Shown: positions 25,201 to 32,698 of the stretch, piece after piece | Numbering within the stretch: the first letter of the stretch is position 1 | Layout of the letters: each line of letters starts with the position of its first letter | Assembly (NCBI GenBank): GCA_013203905.1 | Contig: JABMPC010000069.1 | Coordinates: 1 to 42,045, forward strand | DNA: 42,045 nt | Direction of reading: 5' to 3' | DNA from: Chlorobium sp. | GTDB taxonomy: Bacteria > Bacteroidota > Chlorobiia > Chlorobiales > Chlorobiaceae | Notes under the pieces: generated by a model | What the model was told of the DNA's origin: nothing | Database searches by the model: none | The model's input: the letters and a program-made list of their open reading frames with translations, nothing else | Program-made: the position numbers and the translations under genes

Positions 25201-25908
25201 ATGGTTATTTTCCCATCTATGAAAAATAACTGGCACAGCTCCGAAAAATTCAACCGGCAGGCCGCGGACTTTGACAACAACCCCCGCCGTACCTCCATAG
25301 CCGAGGCCGTAGCTTCGGCTATCACCAAAACCGTTCCTCTGAAAGGCTCAACAAAAGGGCTTGAATTTGGATGCGGCACAGGTCTGGTAACAATGCAGGT
25401 TGCCCCCCGCCTCCGCCACCTCACAGCAATAGACACTTCACACCGGATGCTCGGCGTGCTTGAGGGAAAACTCCTCGCATCGGGAATCAAAAACATCGAA
25501 ACCCTCTGCCTTGACCTCTCCTCAGCTGAGGATCGCCGCCGGCTGAAAGCGCCCTATGACTTTATTTATTCGAGCATGACGCTCCACCATATTGACAGCA
25601 CCGCCCCGTTCCTTGGCCTACTCTTCACCATGCTTTCAGAGGGGGGAATGCTGGCTATTGCCGATCTTGACCTTGAAGAGGGGCTCTTTCATGACGATCC
25701 CGAAGAAAAAGTCCACCCTGGATTTGATCGAAAAAAGCTTACCGGCATGTTGGAGCAGACCGGTTTTGAAGGCATTTCTTTCACAACCGCCCACACGGTT
25801 GAAAAAAAGAACCGGGCCGGCATACAGGCATCCTACCCTATTTTTCTCCTCACTGCCCAGAAACCCTCTGCCATTTCTCTTTCAACCTCACCTTCCCCTC
25901 TGCCATGA
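25201..25908 (+). CDS. class I SAM-dependent methyltransferase
   Basis: This 235-residue protein has a Rossmann-type methyltransferase core. Motif I is LEFGCGTGLV (SAM binding). The acidic strand-2 end is AIDTSHRML, motif III is FIYSSMTLHHI, and LSEGGMLAIADLDLEEG is the post-I region. It resembles UbiE/BioC-like small-molecule methyltransferases. The start is either ATG 25201 or ATG 25219, and no good ribosome-binding site distinguishes them. It overlaps the next gene by four bases (ATGA), so the pair is co-translated. The substrate is unknown. The opposite-strand PlsC gene begins 168 nt away, making this a divergent promoter region. Confidence 0.85.
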   Translation: MVIFPSMKNNWHSSEKFNRQAADFDNNPRRTSIAEAVASAITKTVPLKGSTKGLEFGCGTGLVTMQVAPRLRHLTAIDTSHRMLGVLEGKLLASGIKNIETLCLDLSSAEDRRRLKAPYDFIYSSMTLHHIDSTAPFLGLLFTMLSEGGMLAIADLDLEEGLFHDDPEEKVHPGFDRKKLTGMLEQTGFEGISFTTAHTVEKKNRAGIQASYPIFLLTAQKPSAISLSTSPSPLP

Positions 25909-26567
25909 GCTGCAAAGCGGTCATCTTCGATATGGACGGCACCCTTCTTGATACTCTTGAAGACATTGCTGCAACCCTCAACTCCGTTCTGGCAAGCCAC
26001 GCTTATCCCGTCCACTCCATAGAGGCCTGCCGCTATCTCGTAGGAAGCGGAATGCGCGAGCTCATCCGCAAAGCACTGCCGGAAGGAGAGGCAACTCCGG
26101 AAAGAACGGAAACCCTGCTTGGAGAACTGCTTGAGGCATATGGGGAACACTGGAATGTTCTCTCGCGCCCCTACGCAGGAATAGCGGAACTGCTCGACGG
26201 TCTTGAAACGCGCGGAATACCAAAGGCAATCCTCTCCAACAAGGCGGACCACTTCACTAAACTCTGTGCAGAGCATCTGCTTGAAGGATGGAATTTCGAT
26301 GTGGTAATGGGCCACCATGATGGTATAAAGCACAAGCCCGAACCGGAGGGAGCTCTTCTTATAGCAGAGCATCTTGGAGTTGCCCCGTCCGAAATCCTCT
26401 ATGTCGGTGATACCGGCATTGACATGCTCACCGCAACCCGTGCAGGCATGTATCCCGCCGGAGTTCTCTGGGGGTTTCGGCCCGAACATGAGCTGCTTGA
26501 GTTTGGAGCCCGCTCACTGGCCTCGCACCCCGCTGAACTGCTGGAACTGCTTGAGAGCTGCTGCTGA
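25905..26567 (+). CDS. HAD phosphatase, phosphoglycolate phosphatase-like
   Basis: This 220-residue HAD enzyme has motif I FDMDGTLLDT (D9, D11), motif II in ILSNK, a Lys in KHKPEPE, and motif IV YVGDTGIDM. The cap is the small helical type of Gph/PGMB relatives. Expected substrates are phosphoglycolate or other small phosphomonoesters. The ATGA overlap with the methyltransferase gene implies coupled translation and possibly a shared pathway. Its 3' end faces the metallophosphoesterase gene, with 22 nt between the two convergent stops and no clear terminator hairpin. Confidence 0.88.
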   Translation: MSCKAVIFDMDGTLLDTLEDIAATLNSVLASHAYPVHSIEACRYLVGSGMRELIRKALPEGEATPERTETLLGELLEAYGEHWNVLSRPYAGIAELLDGLETRGIPKAILSNKADHFTKLCAEHLLEGWNFDVVMGHHDGIKHKPEPEGALLIAEHLGVAPSEILYVGDTGIDMLTATRAGMYPAGVLWGFRPEHELLEFGARSLASHPAELLELLESCC

Positions 26568-26589
26568 ACGAAACGCGCTGAGCAAAACT

Positions 26590-27663
26590 TCAGGCAAGCA
26601 GGTGCAGACGAGAGAAGACATAGTCGAGCGAATCCTCATTGAGTACAATCCGTGAGTACCCGGTATCATTGAGCTCATGGGCACTGTTGTCGCGGTCACT
26701 CTTGAATTTGCGGCTCTGCTTTCCGTTGTACCAGTACACCAGCCTGATCCGGTCTCCCTCTATTTCAAGAGCCGTTATGCCGCGCTTTCCGATGGCGCAC
26801 CCTGAATTGAAAACACTGGGAATGGTAATATTATTGTAGAGGCCACTTCTTAGACCTATCCGCTTCCCCTCACGATAGCATGCTTCCAGTTCGCTTTTCA
26901 GTCCCGAAATTTTCAGCTCAATCCCGGCCCGTTCCCCACCCTCGGCAGTGCAGTATGCCCGACACAACTCCTCAATACGGTAGTTGAGATAGTCAACCTT
27001 TGAGAGCGACTCAAACAGTGGGCGGTGGGTATGGCCTATGATGGAAACCACCTTCGCCTGGTTTGAAAATTCATAGATGGACTTTTCAATCGCGAAACGG
27101 CGCCGGCTGTTGTATGCGATTGAGAAATTCCGGATGCCTACAGGCTTGGCAATATATCGCAGGAAAAAGATTACCGCACGACTGAAAAGAGGATAGGTTT
27201 CCCAGAAGAGGACAGAGGCCTGATGACCATGGAAAACCAGAAGGGAATCCTCACCGTACTGCAGTTTGATGGCATCCACAAGATGGGAGGCAAGCGGATA
27301 ACTTCTGTTCCCCGTCAGCTCCGCATCATGGTTGCCGACGGTCTTCCAGAAAAAACCATTCATCTGGAACGAGCGAAACAGCGTATAGAGCTCGCCCCAC
27401 TCCGCCGTAATGCTGTCGAGGGGAAACTTGAAGAGTTCTTCTATGTCGCCGTTGAGCAGAAGGCTGTACCCTTCAGGATGGTAATACCCTTGGAGCATGG
27501 AGCTCACCAGATCAGCATTCCGGCGAAACTCATCGCGTCGTCCGCCGTTGCCGATATGCAGATCGCTGAGAATAAGAACTTTGGATGACTTCTCAAGACT
27601 TACCGTTCTGGCATGGTCGAGAAGGCGCTCAAGATTGGGATGTTTCTTCTGGTGGAGACTCAT
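26590..27663 (-). CDS. calcineurin-like metallophosphoesterase
   Basis: A 357-residue protein is predicted from ATG 27663. Motifs in order are LILSDLHIGNGG (Asp-x-His metal site), NGDIEELF, VGNHD, FHGHQAS and GHTHRPL, giving the complete di-metal site of calcineurin-like phosphoesterases. Two hydrophobic stretches around VIFFLRYIAKP may contact the membrane, as in LpxH-like or lipid-phosphate enzymes. The C-terminal third is unusual for the small phosphoesterases and contains a YWYNGKQSRKF stretch. The frame is open 58 codons further upstream, but those codons overlap the PHP remnant. The original promoter may have been lost with the decayed upstream gene. Confidence 0.85.
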   Translation of the reverse strand: MSLHQKKHPNLERLLDHARTVSLEKSSKVLILSDLHIGNGGRRDEFRRNADLVSSMLQGYYHPEGYSLLLNGDIEELFKFPLDSITAEWGELYTLFRSFQMNGFFWKTVGNHDAELTGNRSYPLASHLVDAIKLQYGEDSLLVFHGHQASVLFWETYPLFSRAVIFFLRYIAKPVGIRNFSIAYNSRRRFAIEKSIYEFSNQAKVVSIIGHTHRPLFESLSKVDYLNYRIEELCRAYCTAEGGERAGIELKISGLKSELEACYREGKRIGLRSGLYNNITIPSVFNSGCAIGKRGITALEIEGDRIRLVYWYNGKQSRKFKSDRDNSAHELNDTGYSRIVLNEDSLDYVFSRLHLLA

Positions 27664-28005
27664 AATATGAACTGAACCGCTCTCCCCTCCTATCCGGGCT
27701 CTGGAATGCTTTAAGCGGTCCGCCACGATAGAGAAAAAGAGAGACAGCCTCGTTTGAACAAATAGCCTGCTTGACGGCCTCACTATTTGCCCGGCACCGC
27801 AGGAGCGTCTTCCATGAACGAAGATGCTTCTTTTCATGGAAATCTGAATTAGCGATATAGTGAAATTTTTTCAACTCCACAACACTGAAAAGATCATCCC
27901 GGTTTGCCACCTCCCATGCATCGAAGAGGGAGGCAAGCCTTTTACATGGTGGGTCCAGGGATACTCAGAAGGGGCTTCGCATTCATAGCCACCGCACTCC
28001 CCTGC
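27629..28005 (-). pseudogene. decayed C-terminal part of a PHP-domain hydrolase
   Basis: On the minus strand one frame reads YECEAPSEYPWTHHVK and the next reads LASLFDAWEVANRDD, then ELKKFHYIANSDFHEKKHL and SWKTLLRC. Joined, they form the end of a PHP-type metal-dependent hydrolase, with the SDFH metal motif. The join needs one extra base, most simply one A in the A-run at 27940-27943. The frame upstream of that is closed by a TAG at 28069-28071, and no N-terminal PHP motif is visible. So this is a truncated, frameshifted remnant. Its end overlaps the start of the metallophosphoesterase gene by 35 nt, suggesting a former two-gene operon. Confidence 0.7.
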
Positions 28006-28115
28006 ATTGTGAACAGAGCGTGAACTTCCTCTCCGCTCCGTCTCATTTGGCGAAACGGCCTCATTGCGCTACCTTAAAAAAACACACGCATGCATTCACC
28101 ATTGCCACCAGTGTA

Positions 28116-28814
28116 TTGATATCCCCGGAACGGTTCCACCGCATACAGAAAATGCTTGCCTCCCGTCAGCCCGACCTGACGGTTGTTATGGACAATGTCA
28201 ACAAGCCGCACAACCTGTCGGCCATTATCCGGAGCTGTGAGGCCGTAGGCATTCACGACCTGTACGGCGTCTCCACAAAAAAGTCAATTTACACCACACA
28301 GAATGCTGCTGCAGGAGCAGGGCGCTGGACCAACCTCCATCTCAGTAAAGATATCGGCAGGCTCTGCAGCAACCTCAGCCAGGAAGGCATGCAGGTGCTC
28401 GTAGCCACCAACACTGAGGAATCACGCGATTTCAGGACAATTGACTTCACCCTTCCCACCGCCATTGTTCTCGGAGCCGAGTGGGAAGGAGTGTCGGCTG
28501 AAGCTATCCGGGCTGCAGACACGGCAATAACCATTCCCATGTACGGTATGGTGGAGTCGCTGAATGTTTCAGTAGCGGCCGCACTTATTCTTTTTGAAGC
28601 GGAACGGCAGCGCAGCCTGAAGGGGATGTACCGCACGCAAAGACTTGAGGAATCTCACTACAGGAAACTGCTCTTTGAGCTTTCCTATCCACGGCTCAGC
28701 CGGCAGCTGCGAGAAAAAGGGGCGGCCTACCCGGAACTTAACGACAATGGTGCTATAGTGCTTGAGGAGATGGAGCAGGAAAACCTCCCTTCGCCCTCAT
28801 CCTCATCAATATGA
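28116..28814 (+). CDS. trmH: tRNA (guanosine-18-2'-O)-methyltransferase TrmH
   Basis: This SPOUT methyltransferase has KPHNLSAIIRSCEAVG (motif 1), VLGAEWEGVS (motif 2) and IPMYGMVESLNVSVAAALI (motif 3). It makes Gm18 in tRNAs using SAM and works as a trefoil-knotted dimer. The sequence aligns with TrmH from SPERFHRIQKMLASRQPD. Codon 28119 is ATA where the family Met would fall, and TTG at 28116 is the nearest start. The frame is open to GTG at 28020, but those 32 residues look unlike the family. The 3' end overlaps a possible minus-strand ORF. Confidence 0.88.
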   Translation: MISPERFHRIQKMLASRQPDLTVVMDNVNKPHNLSAIIRSCEAVGIHDLYGVSTKKSIYTTQNAAAGAGRWTNLHLSKDIGRLCSNLSQEGMQVLVATNTEESRDFRTIDFTLPTAIVLGAEWEGVSAEAIRAADTAITIPMYGMVESLNVSVAAALILFEAERQRSLKGMYRTQRLEESHYRKLLFELSYPRLSRQLREKGAAYPELNDNGAIVLEEMEQENLPSPSSSSI

Positions 28815-29053
28815 TTGTGAAGCAAAGTGAGCAGCTGGTCGATTTCTTCAAGCAGCCGGGCATGGCTGACGGCAAGGGTAACGAGAAACATCGGAAAGGA
28901 AATGTGCCCCCCTCGAAGTTTTCTGAGCACATTGCCCATAGCTCGCACCATGACAGGGGAAACTTCTCTGAGCCGATTCTGCCTATACCAACCTGCGCCC
29001 CTCTTTATAAGAGAGGCTGAAGTCACAGCTGAAACGGAAATCGTCGCCTCCAC
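28727..29053 (-). CDS. possible small protein antisense to the end of trmH
   Basis: The middle of this 108-codon frame looks coding (SFPMFLVTLAVSHARLLEEI, then QLLTLLHNHIDEDEG), with consistent amphipathic helices. Its last 22 codons are the antisense of the trmH 3' end and look random. It starts at a GTG with no obvious ribosome-binding site. An in-frame stop just before that GTG closes it. It may be a short gene whose stop was lost, or a remnant of a larger helical protein. I do not recognise a family. Between its start and 29166 nothing else is evident. Confidence 0.35.
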   Translation of the reverse strand: MEATISVSAVTSASLIKRGAGWYRQNRLREVSPVMVRAMGNVLRKLRGGHISFPMFLVTLAVSHARLLEEIDQLLTLLHNHIDEDEGEGRFSCSISSSTIAPLSLSSG

Positions 29054-29165
29054 TCCACTCTATGATAATTGTACACGGTTTAAGAGTGCCTCATGCCCCT
29101 ATAGAGCAAATTGTCTGCATGCAACACAGCAGAGAAGCTGTTACAGCAATGCAAAACATTGCGGC

Positions 29166-29375
29166 TCAAACCTTGCCGGCCTGCTCGCGCATCTCACGGA
29201 GCCTTTCGGCAAAAATCTGCAGATCAGCCACAATGGCCTCAATCAGCTCAACAGACTCGCGCCGCTCATTCTCTTCCAGCGCCTTCCATGGCATACCCGG
29301 TCTAACCAGCTCATTGAGCGCTGCATCAAGTGAGGCATAGGAAGCCGCAACTCTTCTGAATAGTTCGTTGATCAT
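29166..29375 (-). CDS. small helical protein of unknown function
   Basis: From ATG at 29375 this 69-residue protein reads as two to three amphipathic helices (NELFRRVAASYASLDAALNE and RRESVELIEAIVADLQIFAE), acidic and soluble. The frame is open further upstream, but those residues (VPCFDTSGSL, LLLPHRALYS) look non-coding. ATG 29444 is a possible alternative start. There is no strong ribosome-binding site. No recognised domain is present. The helical periodicity suggests a small bundle or a protein-binding adaptor. Confidence 0.5.
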   Translation of the reverse strand: MINELFRRVAASYASLDAALNELVRPGMPWKALEENERRESVELIEAIVADLQIFAERLREMREQAGKV

Positions 29376-29803
29376 GAACCGCAAATGCGAGGGCGATTGA
29401 CAAAGTCTCCGGAGTTCCTGTAAGAAACCAAATACAATTATCATACCAAAGTCTAAAAACAGCCCTATTACATCACACAGACGCCAGGAATACAGCGCAC
29501 GATGAGGTAACAAAAGAACAAGCCCCCTATCTGGCGAATAAAGAGAACCGGATGTATCAAAACAGGGCACATGAACGGGCTGACTCCATTGCATGGAGAA
29601 CATATTTAGGGTATATTTTGCTATCTAATACTGGCCTAACACAAAAGCGCCTTTCGTTCTTGCATGAGCGCTTCGAGAACGAGGCGAACGAAGCCGGTGA
29701 AACCGGAGCAGACAGGCTCTGCGCGAGGATTTCGAGCACCCTCAAAACGACGGAATCGGAACGCGTAGCACATAAAGAAAGATGCCCACAAATAAAAGGC
29801 TTC
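29376..29803. other. 428-nt gene-poor stretch with a structured, GC-rich segment
   Basis: This is the divergent control region between the small helical gene and the NtrC-type regulator. A TATATT-like element lies near 29610. The segment 29636-29760 differs in texture from its surroundings. It holds several short hairpins, including CCGGT-GAA-ACCGG, GCAGA-CAGGC-TCTGC and AGCGC...GCGCT. It could be a dispersed repeat or a small structured RNA. No confident gene was found here. Confidence 0.4.
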
Positions 29804-31249
29804 ATGCCCCCATCAGCCCCACAGAAAACTGTCCTCATTGCCGATGACAGTTCAGTCATTCGAACCCTGACGGTTCATCTGCTCAAAAAACTCGGCTATA
29901 AAGCACTCTCAGCTGAAAACGGCGAGAGCTGCATTAAAAGTCTTGAGCAGCACCCGGTTGACCTTCTTATGCTTGATTTGAACATGCCGATAAAAAGCGG
30001 GCAGGAAGTTCTGGAGTGGGTGAAGGACAACGGATTTGACATCCCGGTCATCATCGTCACAGCCCTTGAAGATATCAGCCAGGCAGTGCAATGCATGAAA
30101 ATGGGAGCCTATGAGTATCTGACGAAACCGGTTGAAAATGATCGCCTTGAAACAATTCTCCGCAATGCCCTCGCCGAATCAGGGCTGAAAGAGAAAGTTG
30201 CCGCCCTTGAAAAAGAGCTGATAGCAAAAGACATTTTTTATGAGGTACGTGGACGCAGCCCGGCCCTCCGCAACTCAGTGGAACAGGCAATGCAGGTGAT
30301 GGAAACCGATATGAATGTGCTGATCAACGGTGAAAGCGGCACTGGCAAAGAGCTCTTTGCGAAAGCCATCCACAATGGGAGCAAAAGAAAAGGGGGGCCA
30401 TTCGTCATCATCAATTGTGCTGCCATTTCCAACGAACTGGCCGACAGCCTCCTGTTCGGCCACTGCAAGGGATCATTCACAGGAGCCAACACCGATCATG
30501 CCGGATATTTCGAACAGGCTGACGGCGGGACCATTTTCCTTGACGAAATCGGCGACATGAACATTGACATTCAGGCAAAAATCCTGCGGACCCTGCAGGA
30601 GAAAAAGATCCGCCGAGTCGGTGAAAAAAAGGAGCGCTCCGTTGACTTTCGCCTTGTTTCCGCCACACATAAAGATTTTTCGGAAGCAATCACAGGGAGT
30701 TCCTTTCGCGCTGATCTCTATTACCGACTCGAAGAGTATCCGCTCATCATTCCTCCACTGCGGGAAAGAAGGGAGGATATTGCCATGCTTGCTGAACACT
30801 TCCTCAACGAGTTCTGCAAGGCAAACGAAATTGCCGTGCCATGCATTGAAGCCAATGCCCTGCACTCTCTTGAGCAACACTCATGGCCCGGCAATGTACG
30901 GGAGCTTCAGAATGTCATCAGGCGTGCTGTCATCACCCTTGAGGGTGATGAAATCAAGAGCTTTGCGATTGGAAAGCCCGCTTCACGAGAAGTGGAAAAC
31001 AGCCTGAAAGCCACAGCCGCTCAGGCTGCAGCTTCATGTCCTATTGTATCAGAGAAAGAAACGGATGATGAACGCCCCATGCTGCGCGATATTGAACTGC
31101 AGGCAATTGTGGAAGCCTACAGAAAATGCTCGGGGAATCAATCGAGAACAGCAACACTGCTTGGCATCAGCCGGTCAACTCTGATTCGGAAAATGAAGCG
31201 TTACGGCCTGAGCAAAAGCATTGCCATTATGCAAACCAACGATCATTGA
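29804..31249 (+). CDS. NtrC-family sigma54-dependent response regulator
   Basis: ATG 29804 is chosen because a receiver domain begins at once (TVLIADDSSVIRTL). The receiver has phosphoacceptor region LLMLDLNMP and KP near YLTKPVE. The AAA+ domain follows with Walker A GESGTGKE, the sigma54-contact loop GSFTGA (Ser in place of the usual Ala), Walker B GGTIFLDEIGD, and the arginine-finger region. The C-terminal Fis-type HTH is SRTATLLGISRSTLIRKMK. It activates transcription with sigma54 after phosphorylation. No sensor kinase is adjacent, so its partner must lie elsewhere; the hybrid kinase at 1.6-3.4 kb is one of many candidates. Its stop touches the trxB stop with no gap. Confidence 0.93.
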   Translation: MPPSAPQKTVLIADDSSVIRTLTVHLLKKLGYKALSAENGESCIKSLEQHPVDLLMLDLNMPIKSGQEVLEWVKDNGFDIPVIIVTALEDISQAVQCMKMGAYEYLTKPVENDRLETILRNALAESGLKEKVAALEKELIAKDIFYEVRGRSPALRNSVEQAMQVMETDMNVLINGESGTGKELFAKAIHNGSKRKGGPFVIINCAAISNELADSLLFGHCKGSFTGANTDHAGYFEQADGGTIFLDEIGDMNIDIQAKILRTLQEKKIRRVGEKKERSVDFRLVSATHKDFSEAITGSSFRADLYYRLEEYPLIIPPLRERREDIAMLAEHFLNEFCKANEIAVPCIEANALHSLEQHSWPGNVRELQNVIRRAVITLEGDEIKSFAIGKPASREVENSLKATAAQAAASCPIVSEKETDDERPMLRDIELQAIVEAYRKCSGNQSRTATLLGISRSTLIRKMKRYGLSKSIAIMQTNDH

Positions 31250-32185
31250 TTACCTGATGGACTCAAGGAATCGTTCGGCATCCACAGCTGCCATACAGCC
31301 TGTCCCCACAGCCGTCACAGCCTGACGGTAGGTATAGTCCTGAACATCACCACAGGCAAACACTCCCGCAACACTGGTCTCGGTTGAAGATTTTTTCGTC
31401 ACGATATAGCCGTAATCATCGGTTTCAATCTGGCCTGCGAACATCTGGGCATTGGGTGCATGCCCAATGGCCATGAACACGCCATCACACGGCAGCTCTT
31501 CAAGCTCTCCCGTCTCAACATGCTTCAGCCTGATGCCGGTAACTTTCTGCCCGTCTCCGAGAATTTCATCAACCGTCCTGCTGAGCATGGTGGTGATTTT
31601 CGGATTCTTGCTTGCCCGCAGACTCATGATTTTTGAAGAACGGAACTCTTCGCGGCGGTGCACAAGAACAACACGGCTGGCAAATTTTGTCAGATAGAGA
31701 GCCTCCTCCATTGCAGTATCACCACCACCAATAACAAACACTGTGCTGTCACGGAAAAAGAACCCGTCACAGGTAGCGCATGCCGACACACCTCTGCCAC
31801 GATAACGGTCTTCCGACTCAATGCCAAGCCACTTGGCATTGGCACCCGTAGCTATGATAACTGAACGGGCAAGGACCTCTGATCCGTCCTCAAGGGTCAG
31901 GCAGAAAGGGCGCCTGGAAAGATCCGCCTCAGTAACACTGCCAAACACAAACTCGGCGTTGAACTTAGCGGCCTGATCACGCATGCGGCCCATCAGTTCA
32001 GGACCGGCAATCCCTTCGGGAAAACCAGGAAAATTTTCAATTTCAGAAGTGATCATCAGCTGACCACCAGGCTGGTAACCGTCAATAACCAGAGGATTCA
32101 GATTTGCCCGACCGGTATAAATGGCTGCAGTATAGCCGGCAGGCCCCGTACCGATAATGACGATATCACGAACTTCTCGTTCCAT
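31250..32185 (-). CDS. trxB: thioredoxin reductase
   Basis: This low-molecular-weight thioredoxin reductase has 311 residues. The N-terminal FAD motif is GTGPAGYTAAIY, the NADPH motif is VIGGGDTAMEEA, and the redox-active site is CATC (C136, C139). The C-terminal FAD-binding GDVQDY motif is present. It passes NADPH electrons to thioredoxin. It follows trxA on the same strand but is separated by a hairpin, so it may be transcribed partly on its own. It is convergent with the NtrC-type regulator, and the two stop codons abut. Confidence 0.96.
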   Translation of the reverse strand: MEREVRDIVIIGTGPAGYTAAIYTGRANLNPLVIDGYQPGGQLMITSEIENFPGFPEGIAGPELMGRMRDQAAKFNAEFVFGSVTEADLSRRPFCLTLEDGSEVLARSVIIATGANAKWLGIESEDRYRGRGVSACATCDGFFFRDSTVFVIGGGDTAMEEALYLTKFASRVVLVHRREEFRSSKIMSLRASKNPKITTMLSRTVDEILGDGQKVTGIRLKHVETGELEELPCDGVFMAIGHAPNAQMFAGQIETDDYGYIVTKKSSTETSVAGVFACGDVQDYTYRQAVTAVGTGCMAAVDAERFLESIR

Positions 32186-32223
32186 GTCTCTACTGTATGA
32201 ATGAATTTAAAAAGGGGAAAGAG

Positions 32224-32247
32224 AGAAACCCCGATGGTTGATCGGGG
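32224..32247 (-). terminator. hairpin between trxA and trxB
   Basis: A 7-bp stem (CCCCGAT / ATCGGGG) with a 5-nt loop is followed on the minus strand by TTTCTCTCTTT. The tail is mixed rather than pure T, so termination is probably partial, allowing some read-through into trxB. Confidence 0.7.
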
Positions 32248-32276
32248 CTCCTTTGCTGCAAGAGGAAACCGGCAGA

Positions 32277-32606
32277 TCAGCCGATATGCTCATCAATTTT
32301 TTTCGCAATCATGTTCTTCGGCATAGCACCTACCATCTGGTCTACAACCTGACCATTCTTGAATACAAGCATTGAAGGAATGCTACGGATACCGTACTGT
32401 GCTGCGGTATTGGGGTTGTCATCAACATTGACCTTGGCAATGATTGCCTTTCCTTCGTACTCGGCGGCAAGTTCCTCTATAACAGGGCCAAGCATCATGC
32501 AGGGTCCGCACCATGCAGCCCAGAAATCAACAAGTGCAACTTTGTCAGAATCAAGAATTTCGGTTTTGAAATTCTGGTCGGTAGCTTCAAAATATTTTCC
32601 GCTCAT
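32277..32606 (-). CDS. trxA: thioredoxin
   Basis: This 109-residue thioredoxin has active site WCGPC (C33, C36), the cis-proline in RSIPSMLVF, and the typical fold length. It is a general dithiol reductant, recycled by the TrxB encoded just downstream. The upstream 92-nt region, between this gene and the dnaE stop, should hold its promoter. Its own hairpin lies after the stop. Confidence 0.96.
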   Translation of the reverse strand: MSGKYFEATDQNFKTEILDSDKVALVDFWAAWCGPCMMLGPVIEELAAEYEGKAIIAKVNVDDNPNTAAQYGIRSIPSMLVFKNGQVVDQMVGAMPKNMIAKKIDEHIG

Positions 32607-32698
32607 AATAAAGTCTCGGTTTTGATTTAGTAATCAGGTTACAAGGATAAACTCTATATCAATACAACCAGCAAGTGATGAAAGTAACAAAAAAACCA

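Noticed and set aside
29557-29859. minus-strand ORF opposite the NtrC-type regulator's upstream region
   Set aside because: Low-complexity Ser/Arg-rich translation, probably a shadow of the structured segment.
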